Shown here: piece by piece, positions 44,131 to 57,500 of the stretch
Numbering within the stretch: position 1 is the first letter of the stretch
Layout of the letters: each line of letters opens with the position of its first letter
DNA from: Brachypodius melanocephalos
Taxonomy: Eukaryota > Chordata > Aves > Passeriformes > Pycnonotidae
Assembly (NCBI GenBank): GCA_013398615.1
Contig: VZSR01000514.1
Span: 7,807,316 to 7,871,315, forward strand
Length of the DNA: 64,000 nucleotides
Direction of reading: 5' to 3'
The notes under the pieces: model-generated
Told to the model about the DNA's origin: nothing
What the model saw: only the letters and a program-made list of their open reading frames with translations
The model's database searches: none
Position numbers and translations under genes: made by a program

Positions 44131-46799
44131 CTTTTCCTTGGTTAGAGGTCTGCAAATAACAAAAATTGGGGTAATGAATGGAAGGGAGGAGATTCTGATC
44201 CAGACAGGAAAGTTCTCGAAATTCAGGACTTTTGTTTCAGCTCCCAGTTTCTCCTTCCTCTAGTAGCTTCTTCTTGGCTGCTTTACACGTGAGGGTGTTG
44301 GTTTGCTTTTCAAACATGAATATAATGTAACAAAATGTAGATATGAGCTTAAGGGAGTGCTTTTCTCAGATTGATGCACTAAGGCCAATGAAATCACCAA
44401 AAGCTAAAAAACAAACCACTTCAGAATCTTTGTGAGCTTTGATGCTGACCACAATTCTTTCTTTTGATAAAGCCTTCAAAACAAGTGAACCTGTTCCAGG
44501 ATAAGTTCTTCATCTGACAGAAGCTTTTTGAACCTTTAGTATTTTGTCATTCCTTACATATACGGAATCTGGAGAACTGTTATTTATATAAATTGATCTG
44601 TAATTGATTTGTAATGGACTATTTTAATAAAAAAAATGTTAAATTGGTTGCTAAAACAATGGAGAAAATGGTACACCTCTGTGTACTTATATTTTGAGAT
44701 GACTGAGATTGCTTTTTGGAAGAGAGAAAATGAAGCTTTGATAGGACAGATGACAGTTTTAAAGAGAGTTCTCTTTTTCCGTCTATGAAATCCATAATGA
44801 TTTCCATTATGAAATCATAATGACAGTGTATATTCACTAGCACTGTACTGAACACCTGCTTCACCTGCTTCATAGCTCCTTATTTTGTTATTTTGGGGTG
44901 CTAACAGCATGCAGGTGCTAAAATTACACCTATGATGTGTAATTAAGCAGTTTCCACAACAAGAGTTTTTCAGCCCTATCACTGTGGGTAGTTCCTTTGC
45001 ATTGTCCCTTCACTGTTTACAGTCTAAATTACCTTTTATATATATATATAATTTTATGTATTTTTTTTGGGGGGGGGTATAGTTTATCTCTGGAAATTTG
45101 CATACCCAGCAGATTTTTAGTGGCCAGCAGCTCTTCTTTGTGATATCCCTTTGGCCTCCTTCTGCCAAGCCTGGCACTGTAAGTAACACAATTCCCGCAG
45201 GATTGCAACTTCCCAAGGCAGCCATGGCTAAGCTCGTGGCTGTGTGTGATGAATGTCCTGGGCCTGCTCAGACAGCAGCACGGTATTAAACAAAGATAAT
45301 ATTTCCACCAGTCAGCTCTACAAGAAAAACTCTGCAGGATTACCCAAATTGATGAACCTTTGTAAAATGTGCTTTTGTGAGTGTTTATTTCTTAAGGGTT
45401 TGGCTCTATACTAGCCCTGTTGTAGTTCTATAGGTAAACACACACAACACACACATCTGGTAATTAATCTACTGCTATTATTTCATTTTTACACCTGCAA
45501 AGAGTTGCAGTGAGGAAGCCATGAATGCAAGACTTCAAGATTCCTATATGTAACTTATATAAAAGGATTTTTAATGAACCCCTTGCATAAATTTTAAACA
45601 CCAGTGTATGGTAGTGCCACATCTGTTGGCAGGTTGATCTTCAATATTCAAAGAATTTGGGAACAGAAAAAATCCCTTAGGCATATGAGCCCCAAATTAT
45701 AAAATAATTTTGCTTCAGATGTAAAAGCCAGATTAACTCATGGCAGCTGGCTTGTAAATGTATTAAATGGACAGAGGCATAGTGAATGTCCTTCAAGATG
45801 AATTTCTTGTCATCTTTTCTTGTGAAAAGAGGTTTATCCCATCCCTTCAAAATCTGTAGGGTATCCTATTTTTTTAGTCTCAAAAATATATTTGGTTTTC
45901 TTTGAAGATGAATAAAACTGAGATGCTATTATATTCAGTTCCTACTTTGCAGCATCCAGAAATTCCTTTGCTATTAATATGCCAGAGAAACAGATTTCTT
46001 TGATTTTTTTTTTCAGTTTAGAAGATCAAAAGCTGTCAGAAATTGTTTCAAAAGAAAAAATAAATCTTTGAGAAGTTGGATTTGAAATAATGAGTCTCCA
46101 GCATGTTGCATATACAGTACTTAGAACTGTTTAATGGAAGATGCTGTTATAATTGTGGGGTTTGCCTCTTTACAAGTATCACTCACCTAAAAGATATTTC
46201 AGCATTGGTTTTGCTTTTTCCTAAAGTAATTATTAGAGAATTGGATATTAATGGTGTTCTCTTTTTTGTAGCTTGCAAATTCTTAGCCAGGTAAAAGAAA
46301 AAAGCAGCACAGTTTTAGACTGAGAGAAAAAAAAGTCTTAAAACCAGTTTGGGAGTTTTCACAGACCTTTCTGTTCATGTAAAAGCTTTTCAATATTCTA
46401 TTTGTATTTAGGGAAACTGATCATGACACAGAGAGGGAATAGCACTTTTATTGTTGCTGGAATTGCTCTGGGAGCACCTGTGTAGTTCAGGGATGGCTAT
46501 TCCTGGCATTAACCACACACCAGACAGGATTGCAACAGCTCTGATGTGTTCAAAAAGCCTTGTTGTGCCAGAGAATTAAAACCTGGAAGTCTGGATTTGT
46601 GTTTTCATCATCAAGAGTCTGAAGCTGGCTTGGTTTGTCTCAATAACATCGAGAACCATGGTGTGAAGATATCTCTGCTGTAAGGGTTGAAAGAGCAAGT
46701 GGTAAAAAAGGAGCTGAAACAAGATGATTAAATATTGATAAACGCCAGCCCCATTTGGAAACAGCCCCAAGTGCACACTGCAGCTGGAGATGTCATTGT
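44131..46799. other. Intergenic, AT-rich, no gene seen
   Basis: Unique-looking AT-rich sequence with a short TA run near 45037-45049 and a T8-G9 homopolymer pair near 45061-45077. No gene or larger repeat was recognised. Confidence 0.45.
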
Positions 46800-47720
46800 G
46801 GCTTTCAACTTTTTCATCAGTAGAGCTCTAAATCAATTCTAAACCCACCTCTATTATTCTACATTTGTACCAGCCAATTGGGAACAACGTTCACCAATTC
46901 ATCAGTGGAAAACTGTCTAATGATTGGGCTGGCAAATAAATAAGTCAAACATGCTCTTTTGGAAGGGGAGTGAATACACTTTTAGTTCCAAATTAAAATA
47001 TTTAGTTCTGTATGAAGCAGTTGCTATTTAAACTGCCAATAATGTTTAACACGAATTTACTCACCACTGCCTATCCTCATACTGTATAATTTATAACACT
47101 AAGCCCTTTCAATACTCCAAAATGCCAGATAAACTTTTCTCATTTGCTCTTAATTTGGTCACGCAGGATAATACCAACATCTGAAGGCTCTTTAAACTGC
47201 TTTTTAAAATGCATTCCTGAAAGCACCACCAATGCCACCTCTGCTCCTTGTCATCTTCCATAATTATTTCCAATCCAAAGCGGTCCTTAATGCGCTTATT
47301 AATCTGGCATTCTCCTCAGTGTGAAGCACATTCAGCTCTATTAATTTTTAAAAACCCTTTTTTTATGGTGGACTGCAGATGCTTGGCTATTACTGAAAAG
47401 CTATTAGAAGTTAACACCTTTCTCTCCCCAGGGACTGGCATCATCCTATGCTTCCAAATGCCACCCTATTTTACATTATCAGCTGCTAAGACTGAGTATT
47501 AGAGACTTTTTTTTTTTTCTTTTTACTTCTGAACTGTTAATGCTATTATTAGCTAATGGCAGAGTTCTGCACAGAGTATAGATACATATACTCTCTCAGT
47601 GTCTACAGCAGATGGGGTTTTATTTATCTGCCTTTGAACAATGAGACTTCATTCCTGTCATCCATTAAAAGGAAACTCACATGTAAACAAGCCACTAATT
47701 TGATATCCAGGGATTGATAC
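46800..47720. promoter_or_regulatory. Candidate conserved non-coding element, desert block 4
   Basis: About 900 bp of non-repetitive sequence with CCAATTGGG near 46875, AATGATTGGGCTGG near 46919, TTAATGCGCTTATTAATCTGG near 47287, TTATTAGCTAATGG near 47544 and CCACTAATTTG near 47691. It is one of the most element-like parts of the distal flank. Confidence 0.4.
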
Positions 47721-50700
47721 TATTTTTGCCTTTTCTCGACTTGGATGTTATGATCAGGTGAATATTTAGTAGAAAAAATGAAAGGAACAAAATCATCATC
47801 CATGGAGCCTGAAAAAGCAGCTCTTTCTATTTTAGAGTGAATCTATGTCTTTGTGAAACACAAACATACCTTGCATGAATGGAAGCTAGAAGTTCTGTAA
47901 AAATATTACAGAATGTTATTTTTGAGCTGATGACAGCTATTAGAATTGATAGGGTTTTGAATTTTCTGAAATAATTTTAAGTCTCAGCTGCTCGTTTCAG
48001 GATGTGACTGCTGTTGTGAAAATAGGACAGAGCTGAGTGTCAGCCACAGGTCCTTCTGTTCATGGTTACCATGAGTTTTTAACAATCAAACCACTGAGGT
48101 ACAATGGAGAGTGAATTTGTGTCTGTATTCTGTGTTTGCAGCATTTTCAATGAAATCGAAAATTTCATTGCTAATTTTCACCGAGGATCTCAGCTTTTAT
48201 CTGAGTGATGACCAGGAGTAGAAATCAGCATTGGCTCTTTTGAGCTGTGATGGCTAAAGCCAACAAACTAACATATCATGGCTTGAAAATGCTCAGATTG
48301 TGCTTCCTCAATCTAAAGTACTATCAAACAAAATATTACAGAGATCAAGATACAGTCACATTAGTAAATTTTCTGTATTAAATTTAGTGAAAATCTATAT
48401 TAAAAATGCTTCAAAGATGTGGAACAATTGTCTCCATAACACTGATGAAAGTTTGACAGCAACATAAAATTTAGGTCTAACCTGCCATGAAGAGATTCAG
48501 GAGGCAGAACATCAACCTGGATATTTGCACAGCAACTATTGGGGTTTCCTGTCTCAAAGTCAAGGCAGTGTAAAGTCAATTCCCAAAGTCAGTTGGGAGG
48601 GAAGACAATTCCAAAATCCTGGCAAATATTGTGAAGGGAATTTCTTGCCAGAATTCCGGTAATATTTGTACTTTAGCCACTATCTCTTAATATCTTCATT
48701 AATTAGCACCTGAAGGACTCAGTGAAGACCAGAGCAGTGTCTCATAAATGATGCAGACAAAGAAAGAACTTTTTGCTAAAAAACTTTGTACTTTCGCATC
48801 TTAGAAATATGTAAAATACACAGAGAACAGACCAATTCAAGAAGCTGATTACAACATGGTGTGAACGTGAGGCTGGCTGGCAGTGAAAACCTGCTGTGTT
48901 CCTCTGAAATGAGCGTTGACAGTAGACGTTATCCGTGCCATGGGGAATGAAATTCCAAGGATATTTGTTAGCATTAATGCTATGTTCAGTAGCATCCTGA
49001 GAAACGCAAAGATTGCATCAGTGTCATGCAGAATGAAGCTCCTACTCTCCAGAAGAAGCATGTGGATGCTCCTGGTGAGAGCCAAAATAACTTTTAAGAA
49101 TAGACATGCAAATCACAGTGGCCCTTCTTTAAACGACTGCCAAAAGATCCTACTTCAACATTTTTTATGATGCCTGCCCCGGCTTTTCCTTTCTTTCACC
49201 TTTTCCTTCATTATTTTAGAAGACATTAGTGAAAAATACTTTTAAAATCCAAGTTGCCGAGTCCTGTCCTAGATTTATGGAAGAATGCCACTCTGTTCAA
49301 ATAACAACGCTGGAAAATAAAGTGGAAACATTGACACCAGAGAAAATTATGATTGAAGTGTGCTTTAAAACACACAATGACAAAGCTGGGGCACTCTGAC
49401 CTGGGCTAGAGTCAGCTTAAAAATAAAGCCATGGGGAGTGGTGGCTGCTTTAACTGAGAATTTGCTGGCTGATTTTTGTTTTCCTGAAAAAAGTAAACCT
49501 GATGCTGAGCACTGGAACATCTCAGCTTTGTTCGTAAGGTTTTAAGAAAATGGAATAAAGGCACTGATATAACTTCATTATTTCAATTAAAAATTCATTA
49601 ATCTTTTAAAGAAAAGTATTTCAGAAAAAAAAAAAAGGTGTCAGAAAATTTGAGTATAAGCTTCAGTTGCACCTTAAATGTGTTTCCTCCCTCTGCAAAG
49701 CAGCCCAGGGAGAGATGGGGAGATTTCATGTCAGAGACCTTCCTGTCCAGCCTTCCCAAAGGAATAGTAAAGACATTCAAGTTCTGACTTGAAAAAACTC
49801 ATTAACTCCAACAAATTTGGGGTGGCTTTTGTGCTGATTAAATTATTTGCCCAGTCCTATTGAACACTGAATAAATGTAGTCATTCAAATGTTGGATAGT
49901 GTAGTAAAGGCACTTTTTCCCTCTCTAAAGGTGTAATTCTTTTGCATGAGATTTAGACAGCAGATATTGACAGAAGAATAGATAATAGATAATTGATGTC
50001 AAAGGCTGAATAAGAAAGTTGTCGATCAGCCAGAGTTTAAGTTATCTCTATGTAAAGTAATATAAAGTAACGATGATTTATTGCTTGAAAAAGTTGACAG
50101 AATGAAAAAATTCTTTGGAATTGCTGGTGAATGCAGATTGATTTTTCTAAAGGACTCTACCCAGACCTATTTCTCTTCCAAAAGAATGCTGCTGGTTCTA
50201 ATTATATGTATTTTACGAAATTGCATTTTTAAAAACTTACACCATCAGAACACCAAACACCCTATCTTTAATACTCATGGAAAGAGGAGGATTTTCAACT
50301 GTCTAATTTGATACAGTAAAGAGATAAGAAAAGGTTTTTCAACATCCTTTTAGGTGCTTTGCATCACACAGCCCACAGCAGCTTCTCCTATTAAACCTCA
50401 TGGAAATGGAATAAAATGCTTTGTGAAAACAGCAATAGCCTCTAAGGCATGAGTCAGTAAGTAAAAGATGAGTATTGGAGGAGTAAACTGTTAGTACTGG
50501 AAAAAGGTGAACAGTTTAAAAGGTATTTCCTTAATATCAGGACAGCATCCAGTTTAGGAGTGCTTCTCCCATGTTTCATTTAGCCACCTCTCACACTGGA
50601 AATCTGCTTTGAATCCAGGAAATAATCTCATGCTCTTTCCAGAGTCCCCGTGGAAACCCATTGCACACAAACCAGCAGAGGTATAAGTTACACTTCACAG

Positions 50701-51060
50701 GGATCCATCTACACAGGAAAAAAAAAGCTCAATATACTCCTCTACTTAAATTCTGGATGTTTTCCAGAGCCATAAACATGGCATCCCATCATCTGTGCCT
50801 TTACTGCACCTTTTCTAATTTTTTCCCTGTTATCTTTATGAAAAAGGCCTTCTCAGTGTTGGTGACATGTTGGTATCCTGAATCCAATGAGATCCATTCC
50901 TGACTAGAACACCTTTTTTTGTGTTACTAGATTCTTATGCTGTTTTCACAGACTGTATTTACAACTCCTTATATTGTTTAGTTTATGCTACTCTAGAATT
51001 TCATATATAAATTCAAAGGTGCTTGAAAGAAAGCACAGCACTTAAAATAGCTCATGCCAC
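47721..51060. other. Intergenic, AT-rich, no gene seen
   Basis: No exon or RNA gene was recognised. A perfect 9-bp inverted repeat with a 5-bp loop lies at 48148-48170 (CAATGAAAT and ATTTCATTG). Confidence 0.45.
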
Positions 51061-51075
51061 TCCCCTAAAATATTA

Positions 51076-51125
51076 ATCACTGGTGTAACTCCATGAGAGT
51101 TACATCAGGCATGAGTTTAACCCTA
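51076..51125. repeat. Short palindromic repeat, 12-bp arms, GTGTAACTCC core
   Basis: CTGGTGTAACTC (51080-51091) and GAGTTACATCAG (51097-51108) are reverse complements with one mismatch around a 5-bp loop. The core is typical of dispersed amniote palindromes. Confidence 0.6.
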
Positions 51126-51449
51126 CTTTTTGTTTTAAATCAAAAGAAATTGATTTCTTTAGCAAACACACCCTAAACCACAGGATCAAAGGCCACTGGA
51201 GCACTATAAACCCTCTTATTTCTTTCCACCTTCCCCAAAAGCTGCCTGTAAACCGGCTTTTAAGCACACCAATTTTGGAGCAGCTGATTCTGCTGAGAGC
51301 AGTCCTCAGCTGTTGGCAGTGATGTCACTGGTTAACACTTCACAGCCCACAGACTGCTGGAAAGATTCATCTTGCCTCTGTCTGTCCCTGGATCAAATGA
51401 AAGATCCCTACAGAAGTCAATGAGTACACGTGGCAGTTGTTCAGCATAT

Positions 51450-51516
<67 letters not shown>

Positions 51517-51544
51517 ATCTATCTATCTATCTATCTATCTATCT
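51450..51544. repeat. ATCT tetranucleotide microsatellite
   Basis: About 23 ATCT units, broken once by an extra A (CTAATC near 51515). It is likely to be length-polymorphic. Confidence 0.98.
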
Positions 51545-54350
51545 TTATGAGATGTATTGTTTTCAGTGAGATTGAGTTAAGCTTGCATTCATGCAATCGA
51601 TTCTGCAGAGAAAAAGAAACTAGAAATAAGATGTTTTTTCTTGCAAACGAAAGAATATTTAAATAATTAATGGATCACACCTTGGTATCCCAGTGCATTT
51701 TCAAGAAACGCCATAAAGCATTCTTTAAGGAGATGCCGTATAGACAGAAATGAAGGTTGATGATTTTGGATAAAAATTGCATTCAAATCAAACCTGTACT
51801 AATTAATGTTTTATAATATTGCATAAGTAAGTCTAAACCCAAAGATTTCCTGTGAAGTATTACCCTAAAATTTCCACGTATCATACACTGCTTTGGGGTT
51901 GAGAAATGTGTTTCCATGGTCAGGAAGTGTGCTTGCATGGAGTTTTTGTTTTCAACTTTTTGTTACAAACTTAATTCTAATAGAACAAAACAGAAAAAAT
52001 AGATACAGGCAAAGTGTAGGCACCAACACTTTCTCAGATACAGAAGTTTGACAAAACTTTTGAATCAACAGCAGCCATTAAAAAATTCAGAAGCTTCAAA
52101 TGAGCAGTGCAATGGTGCAAAAACTAAATCAACAAACCCAAAATCAACAGGAGCCAAGCGTGTCCGTATTTCAATGCTGCGTGAGTTCTTCCTCTTGTTT
52201 ACAGCCCTGGGTTGTTTACAGACCCTCCGTGTCCTCTGCCAGGGCTCAGGGCTGGCAGACACCTGATCTGAGAGCTGGGCAGGGATGCTGGCAGGGCACA
52301 GACTGACAGACTGACAGTGTCTGCCCTCTCCTGTCACCCCTGACGGGTGAGATGGGGCAGACAGCTCTGCAGCCCTGGGCTCCACCAGCCCCAGTACCCA
52401 CCTCCTGCCCTGGCCTGAGCACAGCCATGCTCTGCCCCTTTCCCAGGGAACGGCAGAAGAAAGAATTAAATGGTTGCTGCAGAAAATGCCATCAGGCAGG
52501 GCTGAGGCTGTCGTGTGGCGAAGGAGGTGCAGTCTGCTGAGATGCGACTCCTACTCTCATTTATGCCTACACCATTTGTGGAGGTAGAGCAAGAAGAACC
52601 TGGTGCTGCTGTAAGATGGATGTCAGAATCTTGCTGTGGTCTTCATTATCCTGCCCTGAAGGTCCTGTGCTCATTTTAGCCATCTCTGGGATTCTGCTGG
52701 GCTCTGGTGGACACTTCCCACCTGGAGAGTGAGGCTCATGTCCCATTTCCTGCACACATCCACTCTTCCTTTTCCCATTTATCAGGCAGCGGTGGACAGG
52801 TGTTGATCCCAGCACTCAAGTCTTATCAGTTGAACGTAAAGAGGATCTAGGATGTCACTAGCAAGACAGTGATGGCCTTTTCTCACTTGTCTCTGCTTAA
52901 AAGTTGTCTTCTCTCCTTACCTGTGGAATGCCCTCCCCATAGCTGGCACTGCCACAGAGAATGGACATCATACACCTTCACATTTTGTCCTTACTGTTCC
53001 ATGCCTTGATCTGTGCACTCTCCCAGGGCATTCTGACTGCTGGTGGAGGATTAGAAGATTCCATGTCTTCTCTGTTGCCCATCTTTGCAGAGGTAGCTCA
53101 CAAGCTCCACATTTCTCTTCAGAAAGCTCTTTTTTTCTGAAGATGTGCCATCGTTCTGTGAGCTGGTTCAGCACACAGAGTTGTGTGAGTTAATTTAAAA
53201 AGGCAAAGAAAATCCTGGGAAGACATTCAGCAGTGTCACACACTGAAATGCTGCTGCACAGTGTGAATCACAGGGCACCAATATCTTTGCTAGAATGAAT
53301 CAAAGTAGCTCTACCTTGTTATGTTAGAATCATAGTCAAGCCCTTTCTCATATTTCAATTCCATTTTATATCCCCTGTGGTTGTACACAAATTCCACGGT
53401 TGAATAAACAGACTTTGGTGATGATTACTTGGAACCTTAGGTGTTAACAGTGTTCTTAGCCTTTTCCCTAATTGGTGTTTACTCTCTTGATGCCTTTCCA
53501 TGTGCACGATATAAAATATTCCCCAGAAAGGGTTTTTGCCTAGTGCCAGGATGTCATGTCTTGTAGTGGATGAAATTCCTTGACAGAAAGTTGTGAAATA
53601 CACCTGTTGTAGTGCTGTAATAAAAATCTGAAAAATACACTTGCTGCAGAGCACAGACAGCAGGCTGAGAAAGGATTTTTTGTGCTCAAAGAGGGCTCTG
53701 CTCACACTGCAAGACAAGTTCCTTAGGATGGTTCCACAAAGGATTTTAGCATTTGAGTCTACACCACTAAAGGGAGATCCTCATGGGGAAGAGTTGGCCT
53801 GGGGATATGAGGCAGTGTGAAAGAGAAGGCAAGCACAGAATTTAAACTTTCTGTGCTATATATTATGAGTCTGAAGAGGTGGACTGTGGAGAGCTCAGAA
53901 CACCTACCAACCTGTTTCTACCTGAGATGGCTGAATCAGTCAGTTCCAAATAAAGATCTCCCTGTGCCTCGAAGCAGTTTACCCCACCTGCAATACAGAC
54001 ACAAATAGCAGCTCAGATCCCCTCAGCTGTGAGGTTATAAATCCATGCTCGTGTTTGTGCAGCTCGCGTCTCTTGTTTGTGCTGAGGAGAGATATTGGCT
54101 TTCAAGAGGGATCTCCTACCACTCAAAGTCATTGGCATGGAGGTTAGCAACACCTTTAATGCTCTCTGTACCTTCCTTAAAAAAACTGGGCTCTGAACTG
54201 GTGTTGGAAATCAAAGCCCACTCCTAATTCTCTTAGAAGGATGTGGCTTTGGAGATAGGCTTGGTAATGGCCAACAGCTCTTGATGAGCACCTGTGGCAT
54301 CCCCTACCAGCACTCAGAAGTCCAAAAGCAGCGCAGAGCTCTAGATAGGT
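51545..54350. other. Intergenic, no gene seen
   Basis: AT-rich sequence with a GC-richer patch at 52.2-52.5 kb whose overlapping open frames have no recognisable homology. No splice-supported exon was found. Confidence 0.45.
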
Positions 54351-54352
54351 GG

Positions 54353-54547
54353 ATCACAGAACCACAGAACCTGTTGAGTTGGAAGGAGCTCTTCTCCAGG
54401 CTGAACAGACCAAATTCTCTCAGCCTGTCCTCATACAACTTCCCCTCAAGGCCCTTCACCACCTTTCTTACCATCCTTTGGACACTCTCTAATAATCTAA
54501 TGTCTTAAGTTGTGGTGACCAAAACTGCACATAACATTCACTGGGTG
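54353..54547 (-). mobile_element. CR1 LINE fragment with internal deletion, minus orientation
   Basis: It begins with TCACAGAACCACAGAACCTG (CR1 3' terminus complement) and GTTGGAAGGA. It then jumps directly to the GCTCTTCTCCAGGCTGAACA block, which lies some 300 bp further in other CR1 copies. It continues through CTCTCAGCCTGTCCTCA and GGTGACCAAAACTGCACATA. The CR1 homology fades after about 54547. Confidence 0.85.
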
Positions 54548-57500
54548 TAGGGTTGTAAATCCATTAGACAAGGAGATTTCCTCCTGGAGGCTGCAATTCA
54601 AAACGTCATCATCTTGTCTGCTTCCCAGCTTTCAGAAAAAGTGGCAGCGATCCAGCTGACAAGGTCCTGGAGAATGCACACATAAGGAGACCACTTGGTT
54701 CTGTTGGGAGAGGAACTAGGAAGTGTCATTTGGAAGGTGAACACACCAGCTGTGAAATACAGATTTCTGCCCCCATCAAATCAGCCTGTGCTAAGTCGTT
54801 GCACTGTGAACTTGCATCTAAAATTCAGGAACAGGGCAAGCTTTGTCTGGCTGCTTAATTCTCTTTAAGTCTACAGGTGGAAGATATTTCTGTGCAAATA
54901 AAAACAATGCTGATAGGTTGAAAAACCACATAAGGAGAAACTAGCATTTATATATTTATTGATGATTTATTCAACAGTAATTTTATTCTGTGATCTTATC
55001 CAAATATAGGCATGTATATAATCTGTCAGCATACTTGTTGTTCCCCCTTATAACTGATGTAACCCATTCACAGAGTCTACCTCTTCTCATATTAAACACC
55101 AGCGCTAACTTAAAGTTAAAACCACCTCTTCCTACTTTAAGAGCACACATATAATTTAGATAAATATGGGTTTAACTGGACTTCACATTAAAAAGTGAGA
55201 AGGGAATGCAAAAATCTAAGAAACTTGCATGGTCTCAAGTTTAGAAAACCATCCCAAACAAGATTGAAGGAAGATTTTGCAGAGAGGCTTTTTTGACAGA
55301 ATGCTAAATCTAGTTGAATGATGTCCCTTTAACTTCTCTACCCTTTCTGCCCCCAGCAGTATCTGCTTTCCATGGAATTTTGCCTGGCTGAGAAACTGAA
55401 CATCTCTCTATTCTCCAGACCTCTGTTTAAAAATGATGTTCTGTCAATTATATTTGTGGCTGGGGGCTTTGCACTGTGTTTATTCTTTGGCTCTGGGCTC
55501 CTTTCATTACCCTCCACACGAGGGGATTCCTTGGATGCACCCTTCCAGATCAGCAGGAGGCAGAAGTCCCCATGAAAGAAATAACCTCTCTCCCTTCCTA
55601 ATATCTTCACTCCTTCCTCTCTCTAGATTCCAACCCTTTGCCTTTCATTTCTTCATCTTGCTCCCTGATTTCCCATCTCCTCACATTGCACAAGAGTTTC
55701 CCTCTCGTGCTGCCTCCCAGCAGTAGGGAGATCATCAAGAATGAGACTCTTTTCTTGGCTTGCTGGCAACTCCAAAACAAACAAGCCAAATAATTGTTTA
55801 AAAACTGTGTAAATAAAAGGATATTCTGAGTGGGGTTTTTTTTCCAAAATTCTGAGAAATTGAGAAAACAAACTCTTGATGGATAAAAGTCTTTCTCTTG
55901 GCCAGATGGGACACAATTACTCTGGAAGCACATGAGGTTTTTCATACTGAATTTCAACACTTATTTTTCAATCAAAGTGAAGGAAATTGTGTAATTAAAA
56001 GTGGTTTCAGACACAAGAACTTCTGAACTGTCATTACGGAAGATGTTTCAATAGGTTTCCCGTTTTCAAATAATTTTTTTTCACAAGAAGACTTCAGCAG
56101 AAAAGAAAAAATCTTTTAGATGTCTCTATCCCTGCCTCCTTACCTTGAACAATGAAGCAAAGCTTCAGAAAATCCAGTTTGTTCTGGCTTTATTGGCATG
56201 CAGGGACTCATTGGGCTCCATTCAAGTGCTTGGTATCACAGCTGATGTGGCAGGGCTGGTGAAAGAACCAGAAAAAGTAATTGGGAACCAGGAGATGACC
56301 ACTCCATTTAATTAATATAGATGCTAGTGTGGTGTGCTGCTTGAACATATGAGTGTATTTGGCTTCAAATATTGGATTATGTAAATTCCATGCACCCAAA
56401 ATTTGAAAGAATGAGGAATTTTGGAATTTGGATCTCAGCATATGTTCCCATCATCTTTCATTTTAGTGGTGAGAATGAGACTTTATTAAGTCTCATTCCT
56501 GACACTGAATTTCTGCCTCTCTGAAGTAAATGGGAATTGTGATCAAACTCACCTTCAGCTGAATTAATTTGCAGGATTTGGCATCAAAACATGTAGCTCA
56601 TGATTTCAGTGAAGCTGAGTTTTAAGTTACTACAAATGGCTGATTTAAAAAGACAAATGAAACAGAAAACATCTCTGTGGGTTGTCAAACTTGCCTCATA
56701 GTACAGACTTCCAGGCTAGACTAGAAATATATTATCTCCAGTAAAATAAAAGCAGAGAATTTTTCTAATGGCTTTTCAAAATCAGAACACCAGTTACGTA
56801 TCTTTACATTTCATATAGAAATGTCATAATTTTATTATATACAAATTTCCTGGCTCTTCTTTTGAATGAGATTTTAATGACTCTTTGGAAGCTTGGTACT
56901 TTTGTATTAAGTATCAGTTTGCATTTTGGACATCCTTTAGGTATTACCAAAACTTACAGCTAACCTAAAACATTCAGTCACAATCCTTTAAAAGGATGGC
57001 TCCTGTTTAAATTATGGCTGCACTGTGATGTTACCAGGATGAAATGAGAGATGTTAAGCTATTCCAAGGTGGACTTCATAATTTCACCTCTTTACATCAG
57101 GCTAGTTATTTTCATTAGCTTCATAAAAAGACATTTTTGCGTTGAATACTTTCCAGAAACTGTTTAATGGATTATCAAAAGCAACGTGGTTATGTCAAAA
57201 CCAATGGCAAGATTCAATATAAACATCAGATGAACCTGATCTTATATTGGTGGGAATCAAATTCCTGGAGGAGCAGTACCACAAATATGTCAGTCACTGT
57301 AGTGATGCCCAAATTCCTCATGATGACAATCATATGTTCCATTATGAAGAAAACTTTAACTTTGGTCATGAATACTTCTCCCTGGTCATGCTTAAAGTAC
57401 TTTGAATCACACGTTGACCCACAGGCCTACTAAAAAGAGGAATTCCTTTAAAGAAAAAAGCTATAACACAGTTTCTTAAAATGTGGCAGAGATAGGATTT

